DNA from: Plenodomus lindquistii
Lineage: Eukaryota; Ascomycota; Dothideomycetes; Pleosporales; Leptosphaeriaceae
Length of the DNA: 64,000 nt
Direction of reading: 5' to 3'
Assembly: GCA_025504975.1 (NCBI GenBank)
Contig: JANUWI010000015.1
Location: 124,001-188,000, forward strand
Position 1 is the first letter of the stretch, and the number at the start of each line of letters is the position of its first letter. Both the position numbers and the translations under genes were made by a program. Positions 26,925 through 39,320 of this stretch are shown here, piece after piece. The notes beneath the pieces were generated by a model. That model saw only the letters and a program-made list of their open reading frames with translations, did no database searches and was not told the DNA's origin.

Positions 26925-29900
26925 ATGGCACTCGATTGCTACTGCGCGCTCTGTGCTGGCCCATTGGACATAGGGTATATCCGATTCGGATCTGCACAAG
27001 GAAAGCACCTCAGGGAGAGAAGGGAAAGAGTTGAGCTGGAGAGAAAGATAAAGACAGGAGAATTCGAAGAAACAAGGGAAGCGACTGGAGGGCCAATCCC
27101 AGGAAATAATAACAAAGTGCAAGAAACGGACAGCGACGAAGAGATGGAAGATGTGTGCAGTGACGAAGAAGATAAGGCGCCAAAAGGCTCAGGCTCAAAG
27201 GCGGGAAACAATGGGGAGTACGACGTCGATGTTGCAGCCCGTGATCTAGAGGAGGAGGAGCAGCAGTGGGAGGATGAAGACGATGATTTTTATTCGGAAT
27301 TCGAGGGTTCCGATTATGTTCCCAGCTCCCCATTTTCAGCCCCCGACTCTGTGACAGACATACCAGAGGACGATACTCTGGCAATGATGATGGACATTCA
27401 AGATGTTCCTCTTCGACCCAAGACCCCGGATCCAGTTGACTTCGACGCCAGGAGCGCTACATGGTCCGACGACTCGGATATAAGCGTTCCGATTCAGTGG
27501 CAGCCTTACCCTGTCGATGGGGCAAAATCGTGGCCTGAGGATATAACTTTCGACCCGACGATCCTCTCCGTCGAAGACGTTGCATGGATCGATCGCTGCC
27601 GCTGCCTCGCCATTAACACGAGTGCCAGTCTCGATCCGGCATCCCATAACGGATCTAAAGACGGCAGGGCTTTCATCTCAGGCCGTGGCCAATATGATGA
27701 CTTCGGCCATTTTAATGTGCGTAAGCTAGGGCGGGACAAGTATGACAACAGGGCTGTATGTCACATAGCCTACACGGACTGGGGTAATGAAGACGAGAGC
27801 CAGCGAGGTGCATTCCCCTTCCACGAAGAGTGCTGGAGAATACTCGAAAGATGTCTTGAAGCAAAGACTGGCATGCAGCCCTGGAGTGGAGAGACAGGCC
27901 ATAAGACAAAAGTGGATAAAGACGTAATGTACAGTGTCATGCAGAACTTCGGTGAATCTCACACTTGTTTGGACTTGGATTATCGGAATTATAACGCGCA
28001 CGAGCAATTTTGGGACTGTAAACCTGGCGAGGAGTATTTGGTCTGCGATCCTGGACCACGGGTGGGGATCAGAGATGTCTTGCAGAATGAACTGCCACCG
28101 CGACTTCTCTCGAGGCAATCTCCCCCGCTGGATTTGAAGCACAAGATTCGAAGAGACCCTTTCGAGAACCTGCCATACGATATCCTGCTTGAAACCTTCA
28201 AACACCTCACCATCCAAGAAATCCTCACCCTCATGAAGGCCTCCTGGCTGGTCAAATTCAATACCGACGATGCTGGATTCTGGCAACTTCTCATACGTGA
28301 TCGTATATTGCCTTGGTTCTGGGAACTCAGGATTCCCCTGATCAACGCCACTTTTCCCGATGGCTTCGATCACAAAGGTCTTTTCCTATGGCTGGATGCA
28401 ATCACGGAACCGAGATTTGCGATGAAGGGGCCTTATATGGGCATTGCGAATCGCAGACGCATATGGTACGCTGTTCAAGATCTCGTGCCGCTGTACGAGA
28501 CAAGAATGAAACCCATCGAGCACATGAAGACTGCAGAAGATGAGGCTGAAGCTAAGGCTATCCTCGCAAGCGCGGTCAATTTGCATATGCCGATGGTGAT
28601 GTACCCGCAGCCCAAGGAAGCCCAGGCCGTAACCACACAGTTTGTCCGCTCGTGGGCGGATATTACGCATCACCCTTGCGACTTCGATACTTTTTGGGAC
28701 CATAAAGAACGGCTTGTAGGCATTGCGGTGCAGTTTGGCGGAGACCTAAGGGTCTTTGGTAGTACACAAGGAAAGAAGGGTACTCCGCTGCACATCGAGG
28801 CGCACAACTGGATTACCCAGATCAAGATTTACACCGAGGAAATTGACATTTCTAGCACATGGCAGTATGATGCAGGCCAGCAGTCAAAGGACGATTTTAG
28901 ATCCTCACGCGATGCTTGTGTGCGTGGCTTGCGGGTGAGTTTGCCAACCCTTCTACCTCGGTGGGTATCTTTGTGGTTGTTGCTGCTAATGCCAAACAGA
29001 TCGAGTCGATGTACAGCACGTCGAAGCAGATAAATGGTTCCGCGAATGTTCGCAATCTCACTGTGCTTCCAAACATGCACCTGATCGGCCTACAAGGCGA
29101 GATCGCACCTGTAAGTCCTCCATCATGCCGCACTCATGTCTACGATATGCAATTTGACCATCAACTATCTTAGAACGGAATGATATCCCGCCTCGGCCTC
29201 TTGCAAGCTCCCCATCCCTCATCCTCCCCACAATCGCAACCCCCGCTGTACGACCCGACCGATCTCCTTCTCTGGTCATGCCGCTCACCACGATACCCTA
29301 ATGGCCAATACCCCCGCAAACCCATCGATTCTGACATCCACCTTTTCCCCTACCCTGAGACTGCACTCCCGCCAACGAACCTCACAGCCTCAGACATGCG
29401 GCCATTCGAGACTTTACGTTGGGCTGACCCGATCGGCCGTTACAAACACTTGAAGAAGATCCGCTGTATCATTGTCAAGGGTGACGTGATATGTTTCCAC
29501 CCCGAGTTCGACGGTCATGGGGGCCATTCTCCCATCGGCGAAAGAGGGCCCGTTGCTGCAATGTCTCCGGAATTGAACAACTTCACGGCGCTAATCGAGC
29601 GCGTGAAGGCATCGTACACTGAATTGAAGCCATTCGACAAAGCGTTTACAGAGGAGTTCGAGATTGATGGGAAAGGTGGCGAGGTGGTGAGTGAGGTGCA
29701 TGCAAGGAAAGATGGCAGGGCTGTGCGGCTGATTACGAGCTCGGGGAGGAGCGTGTGTTGGGGCGGGCTTGGGGAGGAGGATCAAGAGTGGGATGTAAAG
29801 AAGGCACCGGAGGGAAAGGCTGTGGTGGGGTTGAGTGTTTGTTTTGGGAAGTTGGGGGGTTGGAGTGAGAAGAGCAAAAAGTGGAGCCATTGGGGCATGA

Positions 29901-29938
29901 GTTGGTTTGGTATCGTTCTGGGGAAGATGGAAGTTTAG
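26925..29938 (+). CDS. F-box-like protein with N-terminal Cys motif (3 exons, 961 aa)
   Basis: Exons are 26925-28934, 29000-29110 and 29174-29938. Introns of 65 and 63 nt have GTGAGT/ACAG and GTAAGT/TTAG borders and phase 0, so the frame is kept. The start is the ATG after a CATCATCAT run; the open frame extends further up but only with non-ATG codons. Seen in the protein: a CYCALC motif at residues 5-10, an acidic stretch at about 65-150, an F-box-like segment at about 412-455 (ENLPYDILLETFKHL), and a beta-rich C-terminal half. F-box proteins usually bind Skp1 and recruit substrates to SCF ubiquitin ligases. Related long fungal proteins combine a Cys motif with an F-box, and their substrates are unknown. 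The gene starts only about 265 bp from the RIP block, so its expression may be affected by heterochromatin. I am sure it is a gene; the F-box call is moderately sure. Confidence 0.9.
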
Positions 29939-32900
29939 TGTTGAGTCGATTTGGGTTCTGGTCAACTTCTTACATGAGGTGGATGATATATCATGTAATA
30001 TTCAATGGGATGGCAATAGTATTGTAATTAATCAGACGTCCAGATTTGCTGAAGTTGTAGAAAACTTTGCGTTTGGGTGCTAAGACAGTAGGCGCACTCT
30101 GAACGAGAGCAAATCCACTAGACCTGTTTTGGCATAGTTCTAATTGGAGGACTCAAACCAATCCTACGAAAACACCTCCTAACCACCACCACACCCACGC
30201 AGCTTCTTCATTAATTTTCCAAAAAGAATACCACGAAAAGTGACATTCCTCCAAAATGACGAAGTCTGCCCTTGTTACATGAATTTTAGTCATTCCACGG
30301 TGCAACGCGATCCGAGATGATCGAGACGAGTTACTCAGCTGCCGTTTCAGCATCATGCTTCATGTTTGCCTTGCAAAAAGGCAAGGCCATGACGCCTAGC
30401 GTCTCACATACGTTGCAAGGTCCAGTGTTAACGAAAACGACGCCAGCCAATGTTTAAGACGATGCAACGCCATCAAACGCTTTCCTCAATTTTTTCCACT
30501 CGCCAACTTCCGTCTTCTCGTCCACATCCTACAGTGTCACTTGTCGGTATGAGCCCTCCCGCCTTGATGAGCATTGAAAGCCGCAGTCTCATCCGATACT
30601 CAACAAAACAAATTATCATGGCTCATAGATCCAGGGTCCACTGGGGAGCAAACGCGCGATCTCGCTGATAGGACAGACCTGAGGACTTAGTACTGATCTC
30701 CTAACAGTCCGGAGCCAATCGCATCAAGACGAGGCTGCAGCGACGCACGAGTCCCGTGAAATCATCAAAGAGGTGGCTGGACGGCGGCGTAGTGCACAAT
30801 CATCTGCTCCACGGCGTTAACGAGGCGACGAATCTCGGTGCACTGCCTGCAGGACCACATTTTAAAGACCCACCCACAAAACCCAACGCTCGAGACGAAC
30901 GAATAAAACAATCTAGCTGGCACGAATCCGCGATGAGGGTGGGCCAAACATTGTCATGGCCAGAACTGCCAATCGCCAGAGATAAAAGAGGAGCTTGACC
31001 GCACGGTCGTGGTCACCCAGCTATAGTGCTCTGACCATATTGATACTACAGCAGATATTGATCAGGCCCTCGACCTGGTTGTGCTACCACACCAACATTG
31101 TACCGAGTGTGCCCCGGACTTGGGTTGCAGGGCGAGTGCGTGGAGCCATCAGTACCAGTCAACATCCCCAAATATCCTAGAGCTATATTGCGTCTCGGCC
31201 ATCCCGAAGGCCAATGATATGTTCATCCTAAGGTAACATCCCTAGTTGAGGGAGCTGATAGCTGCAGCCTGCTGCATCTTCGCAGATCCGCGAAGTCCTT
31301 TGAGGGGTAGTTTCAAACCTGGCAGCCGATGCGAAGAGCCGGCTCGCGGTTCGATAGTTCGATACCCGCATGGAAAGCTTCATCGGGACACTGACCCACC
31401 TCACGGCTTACTATCTCGGCTTATGGTTCAGGTATTCTGTCAAGTTCCACCACTGTTTTGGCGCCGAGTGACTGTGGACCACCAAAGGTCTGCAGCTGCA
31501 CTCAAGCGAAGCACCATGTTTCAAGGCTATTAACTGCGGCGATAACAGTTAGTATGAGTAGAGATCTTTTTTGGGCCACATGCTATGCACAAGCTGGCCT
31601 GGAGGTCAAATCCGCTTTACGTCCAGCAGCTTCGGAACGCTCTGGTCCACAGTCAATCACGTTTCATTGAAGAAGCACAACGAGCAAAGCACCGGGTGGA
31701 TCAGAAAATAGCTAGTGGAATCTCCAGAACTTCCGTGAGCTCGTGGTGCTCCATGTTAGAGACGATCTTGTGCTTCCCATAGCACCGCGAGGAGCAGGTA
31801 TACGTGGCATTCAGGCGTTCCATATCCCTAGCGGATTTCCTGCGTGGTGTGCTCACACGAATCAAGGCCAGACATTGTGTCCGTCAAGTGATGCCAGTAG
31901 GAGGTCCTCTCCATATTCACTACGAGTGAGTAAGGTGTAGGTCACCTGAAGCAGCACTTGATCCAAGCAAGCGTTACATCTCAACACCAGTGTATTCCAA
32001 CTCATCCAAACTTTCATTCCCGGAGTTTTTTGCCAAACGCCAGATTCCAAGGTCACTTGTTTCCTGTCGCAATCACGTCTCCCAAACATTCTGTAGACAC
32101 CATTTCTCTCACGGTGTCACGATGCACACTTCACGTGGATGAAATGCCAAGATCAGGTTCCATATCAGCTCCGCATATAGCCTATGCATCTTGCCGCAGC
32201 AAAGGCTGAGAATATTCGCATGGAGCAAATGCGCTATTGGCTGCGCCTCCACTTTCAAAATCTTACATCCGTCCAATGAGCGTTTTGCTCCAGACTAGGT
32301 GCACAGTAATGGGCGGGCCTGCGTTCTCGTGCCGCAGGAAGACTGATGCAAAGAGGGAACGCCCCACCGTTAAGCGATGAGTGAGTATAGACTATCAAGG
32401 CGACAAAGCTTCATACGGATGGCAGACTGCTGACATACTACTCCATATACCAGGCTCGAGGTGCTAAGTTCCGCTAGCGACTGATCAGTAGAAGACACAA
32501 GGATGAGCAGCGGTCTCTCGGGAAGGTATACAATGTTCGGGGTTTTGTTCGCACCTGTCCTCCCTGTTTCTTCGCAAATCAGCTACAGGGTGATAATATG
32601 CAGGTGTGCGCATATCAACTGCCGCATTATATAGCGAAACGCTGAGCTACATATCTAGCATGCCCCTGTGTCGTGAGCTCCACTACGACGCAGCGATATC
32701 CCAATGCTAACAGGCGAAGTAGAGAAAGGCCCCGAAATGAAGCTGAGGTGATCCGTCCCAGGAGTTGCAACAACGATGTCCTGGTTGCTACGCCGTGATC
32801 TGGCAAACTTCTCCGGGTCCCAGTCCTTTCGCAAACGCGACAGCATAGCAAGGATCTTCATTTGACTGCCGCGGAGCTTACTAGCATGTAGGAAGTCACG

Positions 32901-35900
32901 CCATCAGTTCTGTCCCAGAACACATCATCCTACTCCTACATCGTGCATAAGAGCGCAAGAGTAAGATAGCCTGTGCAATACGCAGGCCCACTATGAACAG
33001 GCATCACCAAAGATGCCTCACCTGCGGCAGACTCCGCCGCCCCTGCGCCTTTCACCATGACACTTGAAACAAAACATGACCCCACAGTGCTTTGCCCACA
33101 TAGACACGTCTAGACTACAACATGCCACAAGCACACGTCGATCACAAACTCCAGATCTCCGCTTCTGCAAGCCCTCCCACCAGGATCTCATTCGCCACCG
33201 CACGACCGCAAGGGAGAAAAAAAAACGTGCTCGAAGTTTGCCACTGCCACGTGGGCAAAAGCGAAGAACTGCCATCGCTCAAAAAGGCGAAGTCACGCCA
33301 GGAGATACAGCACACGGCTGGAGGCAGCAGCACGGTCGATCTGTAACGCGTTTCGCTCCGCTGCCTTCATCCGTGTATCCCGCAGTCTCGATCTGTCCGT
33401 TTGATCGTCGTCGATTAGATTTATTTTTTCTTGGGAAGTGGAGAAGAAGAAAACGGTCTCAAGCGTTACAGCGAAGTGCAAGCGAAGCGAAGCGAAGATC
33501 CAATGGGAACTAGACTAACACCTATTGCCCAACGACTGTTGGGAGCAGCACAAGGACGATCCATACTCTACGTTGTCGTCTGAGGGAAAGACTTGCCGAG
33601 CCAGATGTGGATGGATGCTCCCGTGGCATTGGTACCGTGGCACAGCTTTCGGGCCTGCCTTGTGTGCATCACTCACACGGACCTTTGCGAGTCTCGCAAC
33701 CAACGATCAAAATAATTATCCAACGGGCGACATGTTTCCTTTCAGGTGTTAGACTATCGCCTCAACGCCGCAGGATAGACGTGGCAAACATGTCACTGCA
33801 ACGGAGCAACGCGTCCTCAAATCCCTATTTAGCAATTCCCAATCCAGCACTTCCCCATCCAGTAACCTCCCCCTCTCTAATAGTCTCGCCGCCCAGCCTC
33901 GCTCGCAGAAAAGCACCGTCGTTTGCGCTACCAAGCCCAATCTCCCCATCACATCACCTACAGACGATCCCATAATCGGGACGATGACTCCTCATGATCG
34001 CTTGCTTCTCCTTGCTCCGAGCAAATCAACGAGTCGGAAGCGAACCTTCGCGCCTCCCCCTTCTTTCGCACGCACAGCCCCCCGTTTGGACGGGGAACGC
34101 GAAAGCTTGATTTTTATTGAACAAGGCCTCGAAACGGCAGCGCCCACCGATACTAACGGTCGCTTCCCGAGCCATCGATAGGTAATCGATATCGCTAATG
34201 TCGTTAGTGTAACGGGTAGGTATAGGTTACTAAAGTTAACAACAAGAGGCGAAACTAGGCATAGAGTAGTAGACTAGCTGTTGTTGGTTAGCTCGGCCCG
34301 TGTGTGTATGTGTGTGTGTGTGTGTTTTCTCAAACACAGAAAAACTCGAAAAATGAAACAACGGCGAGATAAAAGGAAATTTCCCTTTCGTCCCAGGCGG
34401 ATGGGGCTTGCGCGGTAGGCGGGTGTTGCATGCGGTGTGGCGGTCAGCGGAACGTGTATGTATGTGTGTGTGGGTGTTTGCATTGCGACTTGTGTTTTAT
34501 TTATGTGTGCTGCAGGGCGCGATGGGCGTTCCGGGTAATTTTTTCATCTTAAGGATTCGGTGTTATAGACATGGGGAGGCAACAAGGCATGCACACATCG
34601 TAATTTCAGGAAAATCTGGTTTGGGGCGGACTTGAAGAGGTAGCTGTGTCTGTCTGTGTTATGAGTATGGAGTATGTGGTTTCTTACAGTACTATCAAGA
34701 TGACTGGCATAGGAAGAGAAAACCATATATGCATACTGTATCGTGATGTATATAATGAGGCTAAGCGTGCACAACAAACAACAACTAGTAAAATCCGGGC
34801 CGACAAAGCGCCATAGAACGGGGGGGGGGGGGGCAGAAAGTTCGTAACTAATCAAGTAAAATAGACAAAGTAGCTCAATGTAACACCAAATCCACTCCTT
34901 CTTCCTGCTTCCTGGTTCTCATCTCTTACGTGTACAATTTTCCTACATACACGCCTTGCAACCCGAACTCCGCCCGATTCTCAAACTCCAGAGCAATTGC
35001 TCGTCGATCGGCTCCTTTCCCGCATGTGAGCTCCACAACCCCATCGGCGTCGCCGTCTCACGCGAGCAATCCGATTACTATTCTCGAACCTGCCTGGCTC
35101 GATTTGCTCGGAGCTAAAGGTCTCTCGTCTCGTCTCACATTCCATCCCCAACGTCACGTCGCATCTCCTTGTTTCACGTCTCCCACGCGCGACGAACCCT
35201 TTGTACAGGACCTGAGACACCCGCCTCGCTCTCCAGCCACCCCGCATAACACAACGTCTATGCATGCATGATACATGGCGCGGGATATCATTTTCATAAT
35301 GCGATCGCGTTACCGTGATGCGTGCGTGGGCTGTATGACGATGGGATGGATGCGATTCGCATAACGGCGGCATAGGTACAGCGATTTGATATTCATGAAG
35401 GTATTGGTATCATGGTGTTTGAATTAAGTTTACAACTAGCTTTGTTGGGAGGAATTGGTATACAATACATGTATGGATATGGTTATGCGTCTGTGGCGCT
35501 ATGGTATGGTGTTTATGTGAGGAATTATGAATCTGCTCTCTCTGTCTGGACTCTGGAGAGGGGCATGCTGGAGAAGAAAGACACTACGTGCCTGTAGATC
35601 TTGCGCTGCGTTCTATGTGGGGAGGAGGGGGTATGTGATATGAGGATGTGAGAAGATAGAAACATGTGTTGATGATTCAGGCTTGCGCGTGTGCTATGAA
35701 TGGGGTATTACGTATCGCTGAAAAATCCAAAAGAAAAGTGGTCAGAATACAACAATGCTTGGAAAATAGACGAAAATGGGGACCTGGCTGCCCATGCGAT
35801 CTGTTGGGGGTTTATACAAAGGAGATTGAAAGCAATGGCGTGTTAAGAAAGGGAAAATAAAGACAAAATGCGCCGCTTCCACCATCCGGGTATAATTATC

Positions 35901-36452
35901 TTGCTCTTTGCTGTTACACATTCGAGACATCAAGTCGTGGCTCTTGCCAAGCTCGTTGTTCCGCTGTGCCTCCAGCCGACCGTTGCCAATTGTGTTTCGA
36001 ATGTGCGCCGCCTAAATAGAGAGCGTCTCTTTCACAATGCTTTGTAGAGCACCTCAAAGTCGAATAACCCCTTGATTCGCTCGACCGCGACTTGTCGTGC
36101 CAAACGCCAGTCGCAATGCTTTGAAGACCGCCCCAGGTAGCCCGATTCGATGTATGTGCGTGTATTTGTGCTAAAGGAAAAAAAGTGTGTTGTATAGTGA
36201 GTGTTACCGGGGCATACCATAGCCCCCAGTCGTTAGGATTTCGTGAAATAGATGTTGTGGTGATTAAATGTGCGACCCAAGAATGGGTGCGGAACCGCTT
36301 GGTAGAAGACGGACTCCACGGAAGTGGAGATATCGTTGTGACCAGCACAACTTTGTGAACAACTGCCTGCGTCTCCCCGGATTGCTCTTTGCTCACCATG
36401 CGCGGAGGTCTTGGAACTGACCGGCCAGACCGTCACAGGACGAGTCGGCTAG
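29939..36452. other. 6.5-kb stretch with no supported gene
   Basis: Composition is normal but only short, unconnected reading frames occur on both strands, none with recognisable domains or convincing splice structure. The first 100-200 bp are probably the 3' UTR of the preceding F-box gene. A GT-rich microsatellite lies at 34301-34325 and a run of 14 G at 34820-34833. Parts (30.1-33 kb) may be old, degraded repeat DNA, but I could not place any family. Confidence 0.6.
34301..34325. repeat. GT-rich microsatellite
   Basis: The run GTGTGTGTATGTGTGTGTGT plus a few more GT units forms a simple repeat in non-coding DNA. A related TGTATGTATGTGTG stretch follows near 34456. Confidence 0.8.
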
Positions 36453-37800
36453 TCAATGATAGCTTGGCCCTGAGTCGCTGGGCCCGCTACCCATCTGAGC
36501 CGAGGCATATGCGCTTTGGTGTTGAGCTTCTTCTTGCTCTTCCTCGGCGGCGGCCAACTCTAGCGCCTCGATTTCTTGCGCCTTGTCTCTGCATGCAGCG
36601 GGCGAAAAGCCGCTGCCGACCTTGGAAGATATTATGCGCCATCGGTCGTTTTCGTACTCCTGCATGGCGTTGCGAAGCTTGACCACCTGTTGAGGTCGAT
36701 TTGGTTAGCATGTTCAAGGTCATGGATGCCGATGCACAACGTCGTGTGTTTCACGACGGGGGGGTGGGCTAGACTTACCATGTCATCCGTCCACACCGTA
36801 GTCTTTGCTTTGAGCTTCGTGCAATACCGCACCTGGAGTGTGCCAGAACTGCGACCAGGAAAAAAGTCGGCGATTTGCTTCCAGGTCAAATTTTTCTTCT
36901 CTTTGAGATCGACAAGTAACTGGTCGTCTTCGGGGGTGAACTTGAGCTTTGGACCGCGGGGTCGCTGCGCTGGCGCGGGCATTCCCTCTTGACCTACAAC
37001 GCTGGGAGGGCCATGATGTTGAGCGGGAGAGGCAGGTGCACCCTCCATTGGTTGATGCCGCTTATTGCGATGCTGGTTGGGCAGGTGGTGGTGGTGAGTT
37101 GGAGGCAAGGAGGAGTGCGTGTCTTGCGGTGGTGGGGGATATTGTTGGAGGGAGTAACCCTGACTCGCGTGTTGCAGTGAGACACTTCCCGTTGCTTGCG
37201 CGTAAGGGTGGAGGTGCTGCTCGAGACTCGGAGGGAGCTCGTGCTGCAAATCATCGTGATGGCTGCGCTTGCGTCCGGCGGTTTGCTGAGGCGGCGGTGG
37301 ATAGCCCACATTGTAGGACGATGGTGAATGCTGCGACATGGAGTGATGGCGCAACAGATGGGGTTGATGTAGTGACGGGTGTGTCTCGATATCCGTGTAA
37401 GTAGGATGGTGGGCAGCGCCGGCATGATGGAGCGTTTGAGATGGATGTGGCTGCAGGAAGGAGTGGTGGTAACCTGGAGGCAGCCCTGTATGGGAATGGA
37501 GTACATTTTGATGGTCGACGTTTGACGTCGGAATGTGATGTTCTTCCCCGGCATCGCCTGGTACGCTGTAGTCGAGGAAAGGGCCTCGATAGGGACTCGC
37601 CAGTGTTGCGAATACGCATGGAGACTACCAGAGCTAGCTTGCTCTGGCAGGCCGCCGTAGTAAGACCTGAGCCAGAAGAGGGCGGTTCGGTTTGAGAGGG
37701 GGAGTCGACGCGAGGAGAGTGTATCGCACGTGTTTGGGAATGTCGAATTTTGTTATATTGACAAATGTTGGAGCAGGAAAAGCTCGGGGGAACGCGCCAT
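36453..37800 (-). CDS. Two-repeat SANT/Myb-like protein (about 386 aa), apparent 1-nt frameshift near 37600
   Basis: The well-supported part is exon 36779 to about 37597 plus last exon 36453-36686, joined across a 92-nt intron (GTAAGT/CAACAG). Two Myb/SANT repeats sit in the C-terminal third. The first contains KLKFTPEDDQLLVDLKEKK, then TWKQIADFFPGR. The second contains TVWTDDM spliced to VVKLRNAM and then WRIISSKVGSGF. The N-terminal part is rich in His, Gln and Pro. Above about 37600 the coding frame shifts: SGSLHAYSQHW is in one frame and ASPYRGPFLDYS in another, as if one G were missing in TGG(G)CGAG. Counting one restored base, a start at 37800 with an intron 37667-37762 (weak GTCAAT donor) keeps the frame; this 5' end is tentative. 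It is probably a nuclear DNA-binding or chromatin protein. Confidence 0.8.
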
Positions 37801-38513
37801 CGGTCGGAGTCTTATCGCGTGTGTTAAGTGTTGGGGTAGTCGGATATAGCCTCGTAGGGGATACTGGAAAAGGTACGTATGGCTGGGAGTGTGGTGGGAT
37901 ATAAGACGTTCACGCCTTACGGAGCAAGGCATTAAAAATTTGGGCTGTTGGTCCCTTCAAAAGCCCGGTCCTGTGCGATTGCCACACGGACACAGAGTCC
38001 AAGCACAAGCACAGCAATGGGTCATCCCCACGAGACGGGTCTTGTTCCTGAAGAACACGGAACGAGCTTAGTAGGGAAGGCCCGGGAACGAATTCTACGT
38101 TAAGCATAATGCGGTGATCAATGACAAGGAGGGGTCCCCTGGCACACGATCTCTGGACGGTAGTCCAAGCCGTCATGTATGCGCCCATGCGATGCTGGCG
38201 AGCCTGGGGTGTCAGTGGCTGCGCAGGCCAAATGAGACGGCCGTGAGGCTAGCATGGCGAGCAAGGTGGTGGGGCGTTTGTGGTCCCTGCGACTGTAGTT
38301 TATTTCTAGAAAGCCGCCAGAAAGATCTCCAGCGCCGTTGCAGGTGGGCGGGACCCTAGCTCAGCGTGGCCAGGAGAGGTGTGGGAGTGCATTGAAGACG
38401 TTCAAGACGGGCTAGGAAGCGCAGCAGGGGCTCGAGGGCGATTGCCTAAAGCGGGCGCGCCACCACGACCAGCAGCGCTGTAACTTGTATGCCAGATTGC
38501 TGTGCCAGCAAGC

Positions 38514-38541
38514 CGCAGACTGCAGACTGCAGACTGCAGAC
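38514..38541. repeat. Tandem repeat, 7-bp unit GCAGACT, about 4 copies
   Basis: Four perfect GCAGACT units in GC-rich spacer DNA; they also contain PstI-like CTGCAG cores. No function is apparent. Confidence 0.85.
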
Positions 38542-38708
38542 GGGAGAGGCAGACGCGCGGGCAGGGTTGCTTGGGCCAGCACGCTGCGACGCGCGAGGTA
38601 AGCTGCCTGATGCCACGACGGCCATGCTCATGCTTCATGCCTGGAAGCACCTGAGCCGTGAAGCGGGCCCCATCTACTCCTGGGTGTAGCATGATGCTGC
38701 TGGCTTGC

Positions 38709-38744
38709 TGGTGCTGGTGCTGGTGCTGGTGCTGGTGCTGGTGC
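38709..38744. repeat. Tandem repeat, 6-bp unit TGGTGC, 6 copies
   Basis: Six near-perfect TGGTGC units in spacer DNA. Confidence 0.85.
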
Positions 38745-39215
38745 GGTTCTCGGGTCAGGCAGCGCAAAATGCCGGCAGTGGGTGCGCTCTTGCCGTAGCA
38801 CCCGCCTGTAGGCACTGACAGGCGTTGCTCATGGTTCTCTCTGACGCACTCGCATAGGCTGGCTGGCCTCAGATTGGCTCATGCGCAGGTTGTGTTTCAA
38901 GGTATAGACGCGACCCCTGTCTATACGCGCTTCGTCATCCGTATCATCATGTCATGGATCGCCAGCCACAGGACGCGCCCGATGCCCACTGTCAACTGGC
39001 TTGTGTAGTGTGTGCACTCTACTGTAGGTACGCCCTCTGCTGGCTCACATGAGCGCACACTGCAAGGGCCAGGGGAGCGCAGCAAGCCGACGTGGTGTGG
39101 TGGGCCAAGGAGGAGCGCATACCATGGCTGTAACCTGAGACGGCCGAGGGCGAGGCTGGCGAGCCATGTCCACGATGATGGTTAGTGTACATGTAGAGTA
39201 CACTAGTGGGTGAAG

Positions 39216-39320
39216 GACTTGGTGGGCTTGGTGGGCTTGGTGGGCTTGGTGGGCTTGGTGGGCTGGCGGGTCACAGGTCACGGGTCACGGGTCACGGGTC
39301 ACGGGTCACGGGTCTCGGGT
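39216..39320. repeat. Two adjacent minisatellites: (CTTGGTGGG)n and (GGGTCAC)n
   Basis: About five 9-bp CTTGGTGGG units (39218-39264) run directly into about seven 7-bp GGGTCAC-like units (39268-39320). The arrays are GC-rich and non-coding. Such arrays are length-variable in fungi and could serve as markers. Confidence 0.85.

Noticed and set aside
31347..31372. GTTCGATAC sequence suggesting a tRNA T-arm
   Set aside because: No matching A box, anticodon arm or acceptor stem pairing could be found around it.
31585..31782. Helical segment that resembles the chromodomain-side linker of Gypsy polyproteins
   Set aside because: The similarity is too short and vague. No neighbouring integrase or RT motif could be found in any frame.
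33064..33513. Plus-strand frame of 149 codons
   Set aside because: Arg/Lys/Ser-rich with no domain. Frames on both strands overlap it and no conserved start context is evident.
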